A stretch of 64,000 bases of DNA from JBEBSD01 sp040394475 (lineage in GTDB: Bacteria > Bacteroidota > Bacteroidia > Cytophagales > Spirosomataceae), in assembly GCA_040394475.1 (NCBI GenBank), contig JBEBSD010000018.1, positions 1 to 64,000 of the forward strand, written 5' to 3'. The position numbers and the translations under genes were made by a program. A model generated the notes under the pieces. It made no database searches and was not told the DNA's origin. It worked only from the letters and a program-made list of their open reading frames with translations. Of this stretch, positions 28,047 to 36,545 are shown in pieces. How positions within the stretch are numbered: position 1 is the stretch's first letter; each line of letters begins with the position of its first letter.

Positions 28047-31000
28047 ATGTGCTATACAGAATTACAGGTAACTACCAATTTCAGCTTTCTCCGGGGCGCC
28101 TCTCATCCCGAGGAGTTCGTGAATCATGCTGTTTCCCTGGGCTATACCAAAATTGCCGTCACCGACCGCAATACACTGGCAGGGATTGTCCGCGCCCATG
28201 TAGCTGCAAGGGCCCAAGGCATTTCGATCATCCCCGCATGCCGGCTGGATCTGCTTGACGGACTGAGCCTTCTGGCCTATCCTACCGACAAGGAAGCGTA
28301 TGCACGTCTTTCAGCGCTGCTCTCACTGGGCAATCTGCGTACGGAAAAAGGCAAATGCAATTTGTTCAGGGAAGATGTATACACCCATGCCGAAGGAATA
28401 AAGTTCATCGCGGTCCCCCCGGAATCCCTGAACGAACATTTCGACTTTGAGCCCTTCTTCGAAAAGGACTTACGGCAACACCGGGAAGCGCTGGGCAGGG
28501 AGCTTTACCTGGGAGCGCACCGCTCTTATCTGGGCGATGATGCTAAAAAACTGCACCGTCTTTCGATGCTTTCAACCCGGTTGGATATCCCGATGGCAGC
28601 TACCAATGATGTACACTACCACCATCCGGACCGCCGTCAGCTGCAGGATATCGTCACCTGTGTCCGTGAAAAATGTACGATTCACAACGCCGGCTTCCGG
28701 CTGCACCAGAATGCCGAACGTTACCTGAAGCCCCCGCAAGAAATGACCCGTCTGTTCCGGCACTACCCCGACGCCATTGAAAGGACACAGGAAATAGCCG
28801 GGGCATGCCGGTTCTCACTGGACAGCCTTGAATATATTTATCCCGAAGAGATTACCAGTGACGGACGTACGCCGCAGGAAGAACTGGAGTTCCTGGCCTG
28901 GGAGGGCGCTAATGAACGCTGGAAGGGACACATTCCCGCAAAAATCGCCGATACGATCCGCATGGAGTTAACCTTTATGAAGCAAAAAAAATATGCCTCC
29001 TATTTTCTGACCGTCTATGATTTTGTGCGTTTCGCAAGAAGTCAGAACATCCTTTGCCAGGGACGCGGATCAGCAGCCAACTCGGTGGTTTGTTACTGTC
29101 TGGGGATTACCTCGGTAGATCCTACCCACTTTAAACTACTCTTCGCCCGCTTTATGTCCGACGCCCGCGATGAGCCGCCCGACATTGATGTAGACTTCGA
29201 ACACGAACGGCGGGAAGAAGTCATGCAATATATCTACGAGAAGTATGGCCGGGACCGGGCCGGTATTGTGGCAACGGTGACCCAGGTGCATTGGAAAGGC
29301 GCTGTTCGTGATGTGGGCAAAGCAATGGGGTTGTCTGTCGATGCAGTAGACCGCCTGTCAAAATCCCGTTATGAGCTGACCCCTGAATGGCTGGAAGGCC
29401 AGTCAGGTTCCAGCGAGGGATTTGATCCCAGTGATCCCCATTTAGTAAAAGTACTACAGCTTACACAGCAATACATAGGCTTTCCGCGCCAGCTCGGCCA
29501 GCATACCGGGGGGTTTGTCATTACGAGAGGCAGGTTGTCCGACTTGTGCCCGATCCTGAACGCGCGCATGGAGAACCGCACGAACATTGAATGGAACAAA
29601 GACGATATTGAGGCGCTTGGCTTCCTGAAAGTAGATGTACTCGCGCTGGGTATGCTGACCTGCATCCGCAAAGCGTTCGACCTGGCCAAAGCCCACTATG
29701 GCCTGGAGCTGACGCTGGCTACTATCCCGCAGGATGATCCGGCTGTATATGAGATGATCAGCCGCGCCGATACGATCGGAGTGTTCCAGATCGAAAGCCG
29801 CGCCCAGATGTCGATGCTGCCGCGCCTGAAGCCAAAAAACTTCTATGACCTGGTCATAGAGGTGGCCATTGTCAGGCCGGGGCCTATACAGGGCGACATG
29901 GTCCACCCCTACCTGCGCCGTCGCAACGGGGAGGAACCGGTGGAGTATCCTTCCAAAGAGCTGGAAGAAATACTCGGCAGGACACTGGGTGTGCCGCTTT
30001 TCCAGGAGCAGGCTATGGAGATTGCTATCGTGGCGGCGCGGTTTACACCCGCAGAAGCCGACGGTTTGCGGAGAAGTATGGCGACTTTCAAGGCAAAGGG
30101 ACAAGTAGCCCAATGGCGGGCGAAACTGGTCAGCGGGATGGTGGCCAACGGGTACAAGGAAGAGTTTGCCCTGCGGGTGTTTAAACAGTTAGAGGGGTTT
30201 GGTTCTTATGGTTTCCCGGAAAGCCATGCCGCCAGTTTTGCGTTGCTGGTGTATGTGTCCTCATGGATCAAATGCTATTATCCGGATGTCTTTGCAGCAG
30301 CGCTGCTCAACAGCATGCCGATGGGATTTTACCAACCCGCACAACTGGTTATTGATGCGCAAAAACACGGTGTCGTGGTTCGCCCGGCAGACGTCAATCA
30401 TTCCGGATGGGACAACCAGCTCGAAGAAATCTCGGGTAAGTTCCATGCCCTGCGCCTGGGTTTCCGGCAGGTAAAAGGCTTGAAGGAAGAGGAGATGCAG
30501 CTTTTGACAGCCGGGAGGCTAAGCCCTTATACCCACATTCACACCCTGAGGGACCTGGGGGTATCGCAGACCGCACTGGAAAAGCTCGCCGACGCCGACG
30601 CGTTCCGTTCCATCGGTCTGGACAGGCGTCAGGCGCTCTGGGAAGTGTCGGCCCTCAGCGACCGGCCGATGGGACTCTTTACCGGACAAGCCTCCCTCAG
30701 TGCTTTTGAGCAACAGATCGAGCTGCCCGGGATGACGCCCGCCGAACATGTGGTGCAGGACTATGCTTCCACGACTTTGTCGCTGAAAGCACACCCTCTG
30801 AGTTTTGTACGGGAGAAACTGTCCTTGCAGCATGTCTCACGCGCCTGCGACCTGGCAGACTATGCAGACGGCTATTCGCTCCGGGCGGCCGGTCTGGTGC
30901 TCGTGCGTCAGCGGCCGGGTACAGCCACCGGCATTTGTTTCATCACCCTGGAGGACGAAACAGGCATTGTCAATGTGGTAGTGTTTCAAAAGCTGTTTGA

Positions 31001-31250
31001 AAAGTACCGGAAAGAGATCCTGCGCTCAAAGCTTTTGATGGTAGAAGGCAAGTTGCAGAAGGAAGGCCAGGTAATTCATGTCATTGTGAAACGATGTTTT
31101 GATCTGTCCGGTTTACTGCATGGTCTCAGTATCCCCGAAGAAGAACTTACTCCCGGAATACCCCACACTGACCGGCATGGAACCCCCAAAAAACAAGCGG
31201 GAAAAGTCGTTCAGGGTGAGATCTTTCCGGGCGGAAGGAATTTCAGGTAA
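28047..31250 (+). CDS. dnaE2: Error-prone DNA polymerase DnaE2 (ImuC)
   Basis: This is the alpha-subunit-type error-prone polymerase of the mutasome, 1067 residues, the usual DnaE2 size. The N-terminal PHP domain (YTELQVTTNFSFLRGASHPEE) is followed by the polymerase core with the catalytic acidic motif PDIDVDFEHERREEV (about 377-391), GRGSAANSVVCYCLGIT and FPESHAASFALLVYVSSW. An OB-fold domain lies near 950-1030 (AAGLVLVRQRPGTATGICFITLEDETGIVNVVVF). It is the last gene of the imuA-imuB-dnaE2 operon and would perform lesion bypass with induced mutagenesis when the repressor is cleaved. It converges on the oxidoreductase at 31328. Confidence 0.96.
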   Translation: MCYTELQVTTNFSFLRGASHPEEFVNHAVSLGYTKIAVTDRNTLAGIVRAHVAARAQGISIIPACRLDLLDGLSLLAYPTDKEAYARLSALLSLGNLRTEKGKCNLFREDVYTHAEGIKFIAVPPESLNEHFDFEPFFEKDLRQHREALGRELYLGAHRSYLGDDAKKLHRLSMLSTRLDIPMAATNDVHYHHPDRRQLQDIVTCVREKCTIHNAGFRLHQNAERYLKPPQEMTRLFRHYPDAIERTQEIAGACRFSLDSLEYIYPEEITSDGRTPQEELEFLAWEGANERWKGHIPAKIADTIRMELTFMKQKKYASYFLTVYDFVRFARSQNILCQGRGSAANSVVCYCLGITSVDPTHFKLLFARFMSDARDEPPDIDVDFEHERREEVMQYIYEKYGRDRAGIVATVTQVHWKGAVRDVGKAMGLSVDAVDRLSKSRYELTPEWLEGQSGSSEGFDPSDPHLVKVLQLTQQYIGFPRQLGQHTGGFVITRGRLSDLCPILNARMENRTNIEWNKDDIEALGFLKVDVLALGMLTCIRKAFDLAKAHYGLELTLATIPQDDPAVYEMISRADTIGVFQIESRAQMSMLPRLKPKNFYDLVIEVAIVRPGPIQGDMVHPYLRRRNGEEPVEYPSKELEEILGRTLGVPLFQEQAMEIAIVAARFTPAEADGLRRSMATFKAKGQVAQWRAKLVSGMVANGYKEEFALRVFKQLEGFGSYGFPESHAASFALLVYVSSWIKCYYPDVFAAALLNSMPMGFYQPAQLVIDAQKHGVVVRPADVNHSGWDNQLEEISGKFHALRLGFRQVKGLKEEEMQLLTAGRLSPYTHIHTLRDLGVSQTALEKLADADAFRSIGLDRRQALWEVSALSDRPMGLFTGQASLSAFEQQIELPGMTPAEHVVQDYASTTLSLKAHPLSFVREKLSLQHVSRACDLADYADGYSLRAAGLVLVRQRPGTATGICFITLEDETGIVNVVVFQKLFEKYRKEILRSKLLMVEGKLQKEGQVIHVIVKRCFDLSGLLHGLSIPEEELTPGIPHTDRHGTPKKQAGKVVQGEIFPGGRNFR

Positions 31251-31327
31251 TTTTGTGATCGGCTGCCTGGCGCAGGCACTCCATCGAAAAACCACCATCA
31301 AGTCCTTCGCAAAAGAAGTCGTCCTGT

Positions 31328-32677
31328 TTAAACAGTCGGCTCCCAGCCCTGCTGATATTCGCGGCTCCAGTAGTTCATGGCCTCCGGGTTGTTGAGAATA
31401 TGGCCATTCTTCGGGTCTATCTGCAGGCTGCCGCCGGAACGAAGCGCTATATTACCCAATTGACATAACAAAGTACTCTGGTGCCCCCCCAGGATATCGG
31501 AAGTGATGGGACTGCCTTTGGTGATCCCGTCGAAAAAATTCTGGACATGCGGTGTATTCAGCCATCCGCCGGGATCGCTCGTATCACGCGGGTCCACAAC
31601 GGTCGGATCGCTCGCCTCCTTTACCAGGTTGTTTTTAAGGTCAAATACCTTGTAGGCATTCCCATCTATCAGGACGGAGCCCGTCTCTCCGTAAAAAATC
31701 ACGCCGACAGCCGTGCCCTCCACCGTACCGCCGTTGCAGCTGCGCCCTTCCCATACCATGCTTGTATTATTGCCGAACTCCAGCGTGATCACTTGTGTAT
31801 CCGGCGTTTCCCAATCGTCCTGGTAACGGTATCGCCCTCCCGACGAACTGACCCGAACGGGGTAGCTGACATCCAGTCCCCAGCGCATGAGGTCGATCAT
31901 ATGCGTCCCGTTGTTCAACGCTTCGCCGGTTCCCCAGTGCCAGAACCAATGCCATTTGTAGTGGAGAAGATTATCCCGGAACGACCGGCGTGGCGCCGGC
32001 CCCTGCCATAATTCCCAGTTCAGCCAGGAAGGCACCGCTGTTTCTTTTCCGACGCCGATCGATTCCCTGTTGTTGGAATACCAGCCTTTCGCAAAATAAG
32101 GGCGGCCGATGATGCCGTTCCTGATTTCATGTATAGCGGTCGCTACGTTGGGCCATGAACGGCGTTGATTCCCCATCTGTATGACGCGCTTGTATTTTTC
32201 AGCCGCTGCCACCAGGACTTCCCCTTCGTGGGGATTGTGGCTGCAGGGCTTCTCCACATACACATGCTTCCCCGCTTTGCAGGCCAGAATCGCTGCGGGA
32301 GCATGCCAGTGATCCGGCGCCGCAACGACCAGCGCATCCATCTGCGGGTCTTCCAGCGCTTTCCGGAAATCAGGCTGCTCTTTCGGCCGCCGTTTCTGGA
32401 TATCCTCCACCAGGACGACACAACGATCGGCGGCGCGTTTATCCACATCACAGACGTAAATGATTTCGCAGTTCGACTGTGCTGAAAAAAGCCTGGACAA
32501 GGACAATCCGCGCCCGTTTACACCCATCATCGCCACCCTGATCTTTTCGTTGGCGCCGGGAATGTTCCGGTAGCTTTTCGGAGTAAATCCCGCCAATACG
32601 CCGCCCAGGGCAAGGGCAGAAGCTCCGCCGACTGTTTTCTTTACAAAATCTCTTCTCGAATGATGATTGCTTTTCAT
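31328..32677 (-). CDS. Secreted Gfo/Idh/MocA oxidoreductase (Tat signal)
   Basis: The 449-residue product has a twin-arginine signal (SRRDFVKKTVGGASALALGG), which fits export of a folded protein carrying its NAD(P) cofactor. The Rossmann domain begins at KIRVAMMGVNGRGLSL, with the EKP motif in HVYVEKPCSH and a C-terminal dimer domain (GTGEALNNGTHMIDLMRWGL). Related periplasmic oxidoreductases interconvert sugars and 3-keto sugars. It is the last gene of the leftward SusCD cluster, 96 bases after the DUF1080 gene, so joint action on a glycoside is likely but not proven. Confidence 0.9.
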   Translation of the reverse strand: MKSNHHSRRDFVKKTVGGASALALGGVLAGFTPKSYRNIPGANEKIRVAMMGVNGRGLSLSRLFSAQSNCEIIYVCDVDKRAADRCVVLVEDIQKRRPKEQPDFRKALEDPQMDALVVAAPDHWHAPAAILACKAGKHVYVEKPCSHNPHEGEVLVAAAEKYKRVIQMGNQRRSWPNVATAIHEIRNGIIGRPYFAKGWYSNNRESIGVGKETAVPSWLNWELWQGPAPRRSFRDNLLHYKWHWFWHWGTGEALNNGTHMIDLMRWGLDVSYPVRVSSSGGRYRYQDDWETPDTQVITLEFGNNTSMVWEGRSCNGGTVEGTAVGVIFYGETGSVLIDGNAYKVFDLKNNLVKEASDPTVVDPRDTSDPGGWLNTPHVQNFFDGITKGSPITSDILGGHQSTLLCQLGNIALRSGGSLQIDPKNGHILNNPEAMNYWSREYQQGWEPTV

Positions 32678-32773
32678 GAGTTACATTAGAATTTTATGCT
32701 CAGGGAAATTTTTGATAGGCTATCAGGAGCACCCTCACGTTTGTCCGCCAGGCGCTCCCGGTCAGTGGTCACG

Positions 32774-33499
32774 TTACAGGACACGTATCCTGATATTTCT
32801 GAAATAAACCTTCCGCCCATGGTCCTGAAGCAGGATGTGTCCGTAAGAGGCCTCTCCGTAACCGACGTAGGATGCGAATTTGGACCGGGCAACCCTATCC
32901 CTGAAGTCTTTGCTCCCTCTTACGCAGGAAGCGACTTTCCTGCCGTTCAGCCAGTGTTCGATTTTCTTTCCCCTGGCTACGATCCGTGCCTGGTTCCACT
33001 CTCCCACCGGCCGGAGCGTTTTATTCTCCGGCGGATACAACAGGTAAATAGCCGCGGTGGAAGACGTACCATGCGGATCATTTTTTATTTCAGGATGCTG
33101 TGTATCATCGATGAGCTGGTATTCGATGCCATTTTTACTCACATTCCCGGTGCTTTTGTTTTCAATATCCGTGACGAAATATTTGATGCCGCTGTTGGCA
33201 GAGTCCGTCAGCATAAAATCCAGGACCAGTTCGAAGTCGCCGAACGCTTCGCGGGTGATGATGTCTCCGCCTTTTCTTCCGGCCAGGACGGCTAGCGTAC
33301 CCTCTTCCACCTGCCACCCTGCTTCGGGAAACGATTCACTGTTTACCCCTCTCCACCGGTCCGTATTTTTCCCGTCGAAGAGAACGGTCCAGGAGGCAGA
33401 CTGGGCGGAGGTTTCACCCGGACAGGAGACAAACAAATAAAACAGCAGCAGCGCCAGGCAGGCGGGGCGCGGGATCAGGAAATTTTTTCGGTAACACAT
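32774..33499 (-). CDS. DUF1080 family protein (3-keto-disaccharide hydrolase type)
   Basis: This is an exported concanavalin-like beta-sandwich protein, about 241 residues from the ATG at 33499; the frame is open to 33538. The signal ends near ETSAQS, with a Cys at FVSCPGE that could be a lipobox. Family motifs are SWTVLFDGKNTDRWRG, WQVEEGTLAV, DFELVLDFMLTDSANSGIKY and a terminal VYFRNIRIRVL. DUF1080 members include enzymes that cleave 3-keto-glycosides and others of unknown role. Its position next to a Gfo/Idh oxidoreductase supports the 3-keto model. Confidence 0.88.
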   Translation of the reverse strand: MCYRKNFLIPRPACLALLLFYLFVSCPGETSAQSASWTVLFDGKNTDRWRGVNSESFPEAGWQVEEGTLAVLAGRKGGDIITREAFGDFELVLDFMLTDSANSGIKYFVTDIENKSTGNVSKNGIEYQLIDDTQHPEIKNDPHGTSSTAAIYLLYPPENKTLRPVGEWNQARIVARGKKIEHWLNGRKVASCVRGSKDFRDRVARSKFASYVGYGEASYGHILLQDHGRKVYFRNIRIRVL

Positions 33500-33548
33500 T
33501 TCAGTTTCGTTTAAGATAAATGTTGTCCGCTCGGTCATCTTACCTGGT

Positions 33549-34832
33549 TCAGCGACTCAGGTACGGACCATGTACGGCCTTTACGACGAATGTTTCCGCC
33601 GTATCGTCAAGTATGAATATCCGGTACTCACTTCCACCAGGGCTGACGCGAACGACGATATGGCCTTGCTGGCTCTTCATCCGCTCTGCAGCGCGGCCTA
33701 AGACCAGCTTTGTCTCACTTTTCAAGTTGGTGATGAAAATATCCCTTTCCCCGGGGTACAGGCGCTCCGACATGAGCCTGGATAACGTACTGTGCGCGGG
33801 ATGCGCAGCTCCCCACGACTGGATCACCGTCACTCTCGGCTGAAGCGTTTTGATGTAAAACGCATTCTGGCCATCAATAAACGCATGATGGTTGGCCACG
33901 CTTACGTCCACCGGCCCCACTACACGGGCTACCGGCGTTTCGATGTCCTGCCATTCGGGACTTCCTGCCGGAGGGATTCCCACCAGGTCTCCGCTGGTGA
34001 AATAATCAAACGCACCGTACGACATCTTAAAACCGAGACTGCTCATGTTTTCCGAAGGCAGGTCGCTGGAAAGTGTCTCCACCGCAGGAAAATGACTGAC
34101 TGAACCCGAACCGGCCCCCGTCCATACCACGCCGTTAGCCACTATATTCCGGATACTAAAGTCCGGATACCCGGAAGGATTCTTCAGGAGTGTAACCTGA
34201 TCGTTGCTTCCCACCCGGAAACGTTCCACCGACAAACTGCCCTGGCCTGCCTGCCACTCCACGAATTGCCGGTAGTTTTTAATATGTTCGGCTTGCAGCG
34301 GTTTTGGCCAATTGTAATCGGGCCAGGCGCGGTCGATTATTTTTTTCACCGGAATATGTGCCGCGACTTCCGTGACGCCCGTCAGCTTATAGCCGCCGTG
34401 GGGGGAGGTTTTCATTTCCGGGGTAACGCCGCCGATATGGTCCGTGTCAAAATGCGTCAGGACAACACAATCAATCGCCTTTTCAGGGCGGTGTTTCATC
34501 ACAGCATTTATATATCGTGCGATCCATTCTCCCGCACCCCGGCTGGCGTCCGGGCGCGGGGCTACTTCCCGCGGCCCCGGAGGCCGTGCGTGTTCACCTG
34601 CATCAACCAGCAGTGTGGTCCCGTCCGGCAGTATACAGAAGGCAGCCTCCCCCCTGCCGGTGTTGATATGATGAATATCCAGGTGCCCTTCACTCCAGGG
34701 CGACAGGACCTCCCCCACCGGTTGTGCGAAAACAGGCCCGACCGAAAACAGGAACCAGATGGCCGTAAAAAACCTTCGGTTGAAAACTATAACGTTCATT
34801 GTCATCTTAATTTTTAGCACTATTTTTTTCAT
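33549..34832 (-). CDS. Secreted metallo-beta-lactamase-fold hydrolase
   Basis: The protein has 427 residues and an export signal ending in GPVFAQP. The MBL metal motif is seen as THFDTDHIGG (His127, Asp129, Asp131, His132), an HxDxDH form like that in ComEC/Rec2-related soluble proteins, with a downstream ANHHAFID and SGDLVG. The start at 34832 is two bases after the SusD stop, suggesting coupling; ATGs at 34805 and 34799 would also give a signal peptide. The substrate is unknown: members of this fold hydrolyse esters, lactones or phosphodiesters. Finding it directly behind SusCD is unusual. Confidence 0.82.
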   Translation of the reverse strand: MKKIVLKIKMTMNVIVFNRRFFTAIWFLFSVGPVFAQPVGEVLSPWSEGHLDIHHINTGRGEAAFCILPDGTTLLVDAGEHARPPGPREVAPRPDASRGAGEWIARYINAVMKHRPEKAIDCVVLTHFDTDHIGGVTPEMKTSPHGGYKLTGVTEVAAHIPVKKIIDRAWPDYNWPKPLQAEHIKNYRQFVEWQAGQGSLSVERFRVGSNDQVTLLKNPSGYPDFSIRNIVANGVVWTGAGSGSVSHFPAVETLSSDLPSENMSSLGFKMSYGAFDYFTSGDLVGIPPAGSPEWQDIETPVARVVGPVDVSVANHHAFIDGQNAFYIKTLQPRVTVIQSWGAAHPAHSTLSRLMSERLYPGERDIFITNLKSETKLVLGRAAERMKSQQGHIVVRVSPGGSEYRIFILDDTAETFVVKAVHGPYLSR

Positions 34833-34834
34833 AC

Positions 34835-36526
34835 CTAATGTCCCGGGTTTTGCTGTAATCTGGGCTGTCCGTCTACCGTGCTCAGTACAATTTCGCTCCA
34901 GGGGATCGGCATATATTCATTGACTCCCCCGGTAAAGGCCGACCCGCTGAGATAGGGAATTATTTGTGCCTCGCGGACGTAGTAAGCGTTGATGACCTGG
35001 TTTGCGATTCCCCATCTTACCAGGTCGAAAAAGCGGTGTCCTTCCAATGCCAGTTCAAGTCTGCGTTCAAACCGGACCGCAGCCCGGGCTTGTTCCTTGT
35101 CCGTCCAGGGTGCATCGTAGCGGGCAATCTTATAATTGGCGGCATCCGTCCCGTCATCCCGCTTCACGAACCCATCCGTTGCTGCGGCACGTTCCCGGAC
35201 CAGGTTGACGTATTCGCGCGCCTTTTCGGTTGAACCGATTTCCACCTCGCACTCGGCCGCCATCAGCAGTACATCTGCCAGCCGGATAATGTTTACGTTG
35301 GTGGCATTGTTGCTGGAATAGGGCGTTTCGGAAAACTGCTCATTCTGGCTTTTGGTATAGGTATATTTCTTGGTTGCATACGGTCCGCCATGCAGCTGGT
35401 CGTTTACCCACGCCTGGCCCTTGAAATCGCCCCATCCGAGAAAGGGAATACCCCGTCTCCCGACGGTCCAGTCAAGCCGCGGATCCAGTTCGCCGGTGTA
35501 AGGAGCAAAAGGCTGCGCAGCGGAAACCCCCATATCGTTTTTCACCGGGCTTTCAAAGTAACGGTCCGGAACCGGCACCCCGTCCACGGTCTGGTAGGCG
35601 TTCACCAGATCTTGCGAGGGCTGATAATAACCCAGTGAGTTCGGGGCTTCGGTCCCCCCTCCGCTGACGCCTCCTATCGAAGACGGAATACTATTGGCGC
35701 CGTTCGCGCCGTCTTTTACCGACATTTGCACCTGGAAGATCGTCTCGGAATTATTCTCATAAGCCGCGTTAAAGTTTTGCCAGAAATACGGGGCCAAGCT
35801 ATATCCCCTATCCCGGATCACTGTTTCCAGCAGCGGCTTCGCCCGGGTATAGTCGTTCTGGAACAAGTAGGATTTGGCCAGGTAAGCTTCCGCTGCCCCC
35901 TTGGAGGCGCGCCCCTTCTGGGCCGGTTTTACTGGCAAGTGTTCGATGGCGTACGTAAAATCAGCCTGAATATCGGTCCATGCGTCTTTATCATTGGCTA
36001 ACCGGTAGTCGCTGACCTTTTCGTCGACAAACGGAATCTTATCCCATATTTTTTTCAGATCGAAATGAAAATGTCCCCGCAGGAAACGAGCTTCGGCGAT
36101 CAGCCCGGCCCGGTCCGACTCATTGATGTCGGTGATTTTCTCCAGTACCGTCATGGCATCATTGCAACGCCCGATGCCTGTGTAGCACCTTCTCCACTTG
36201 TCCAGCAGAAAAGGTCCTGTCGCCAGCGGCCGGTTGGTTTCGTATTCCACGAGTTCCACGTTTCCGCTCGCCGGGCCTCCTTTGTGAAGCTCGTCGGCGG
36301 GCAGCCCGCCCCACGTCAGGTTAGCGGAGAATCCGCCCAGATCACTGTCTCCCGAGCCGCCCACCAATACAGCATAGGCCCCGATCAACAGCGCTTCGGC
36401 GCCTTCACGGTTCTCCAGCAATGGCAAAGTAACCTGTCCCTGCGGGTTTTTCTCCAGAAATTCGGGACCGCACGATACTAACAGCAGGCATCCCCAAAGA
36501 ATCGTTAAACATACGTATGCTTTCAT
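34835..36526 (-). CDS. SusD/RagB-family outer membrane lipoprotein
   Basis: This is a classical SusD homologue of 563 residues with lipobox LLVSC (Cys19). SusD features include the N-terminal FLEKNPQG segment, helical TPR-like parts (RFLRGHFHFDLKKIWDKIPFVDE, AEAYLAKSYLFQNDYTRAKPLLE) and the C-terminal ERRLELALEGHRFFDLVRWG signature followed by YMPIPWSEI. It should cap the SusC channel encoded just upstream (19-base gap) and deliver the glycan to it. Confidence 0.95.
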   Translation of the reverse strand: MKAYVCLTILWGCLLLVSCGPEFLEKNPQGQVTLPLLENREGAEALLIGAYAVLVGGSGDSDLGGFSANLTWGGLPADELHKGGPASGNVELVEYETNRPLATGPFLLDKWRRCYTGIGRCNDAMTVLEKITDINESDRAGLIAEARFLRGHFHFDLKKIWDKIPFVDEKVSDYRLANDKDAWTDIQADFTYAIEHLPVKPAQKGRASKGAAEAYLAKSYLFQNDYTRAKPLLETVIRDRGYSLAPYFWQNFNAAYENNSETIFQVQMSVKDGANGANSIPSSIGGVSGGGTEAPNSLGYYQPSQDLVNAYQTVDGVPVPDRYFESPVKNDMGVSAAQPFAPYTGELDPRLDWTVGRRGIPFLGWGDFKGQAWVNDQLHGGPYATKKYTYTKSQNEQFSETPYSSNNATNVNIIRLADVLLMAAECEVEIGSTEKAREYVNLVRERAAATDGFVKRDDGTDAANYKIARYDAPWTDKEQARAAVRFERRLELALEGHRFFDLVRWGIANQVINAYYVREAQIIPYLSGSAFTGGVNEYMPIPWSEIVLSTVDGQPRLQQNPGH

Positions 36527-36545
36527 TTTACTTCATTTTAGCTGT

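Noticed and set aside
31251..31327. Terminator between dnaE2 and the converging oxidoreductase
   Set aside because: The 77-base gap shows no stable inverted repeat with a T run.
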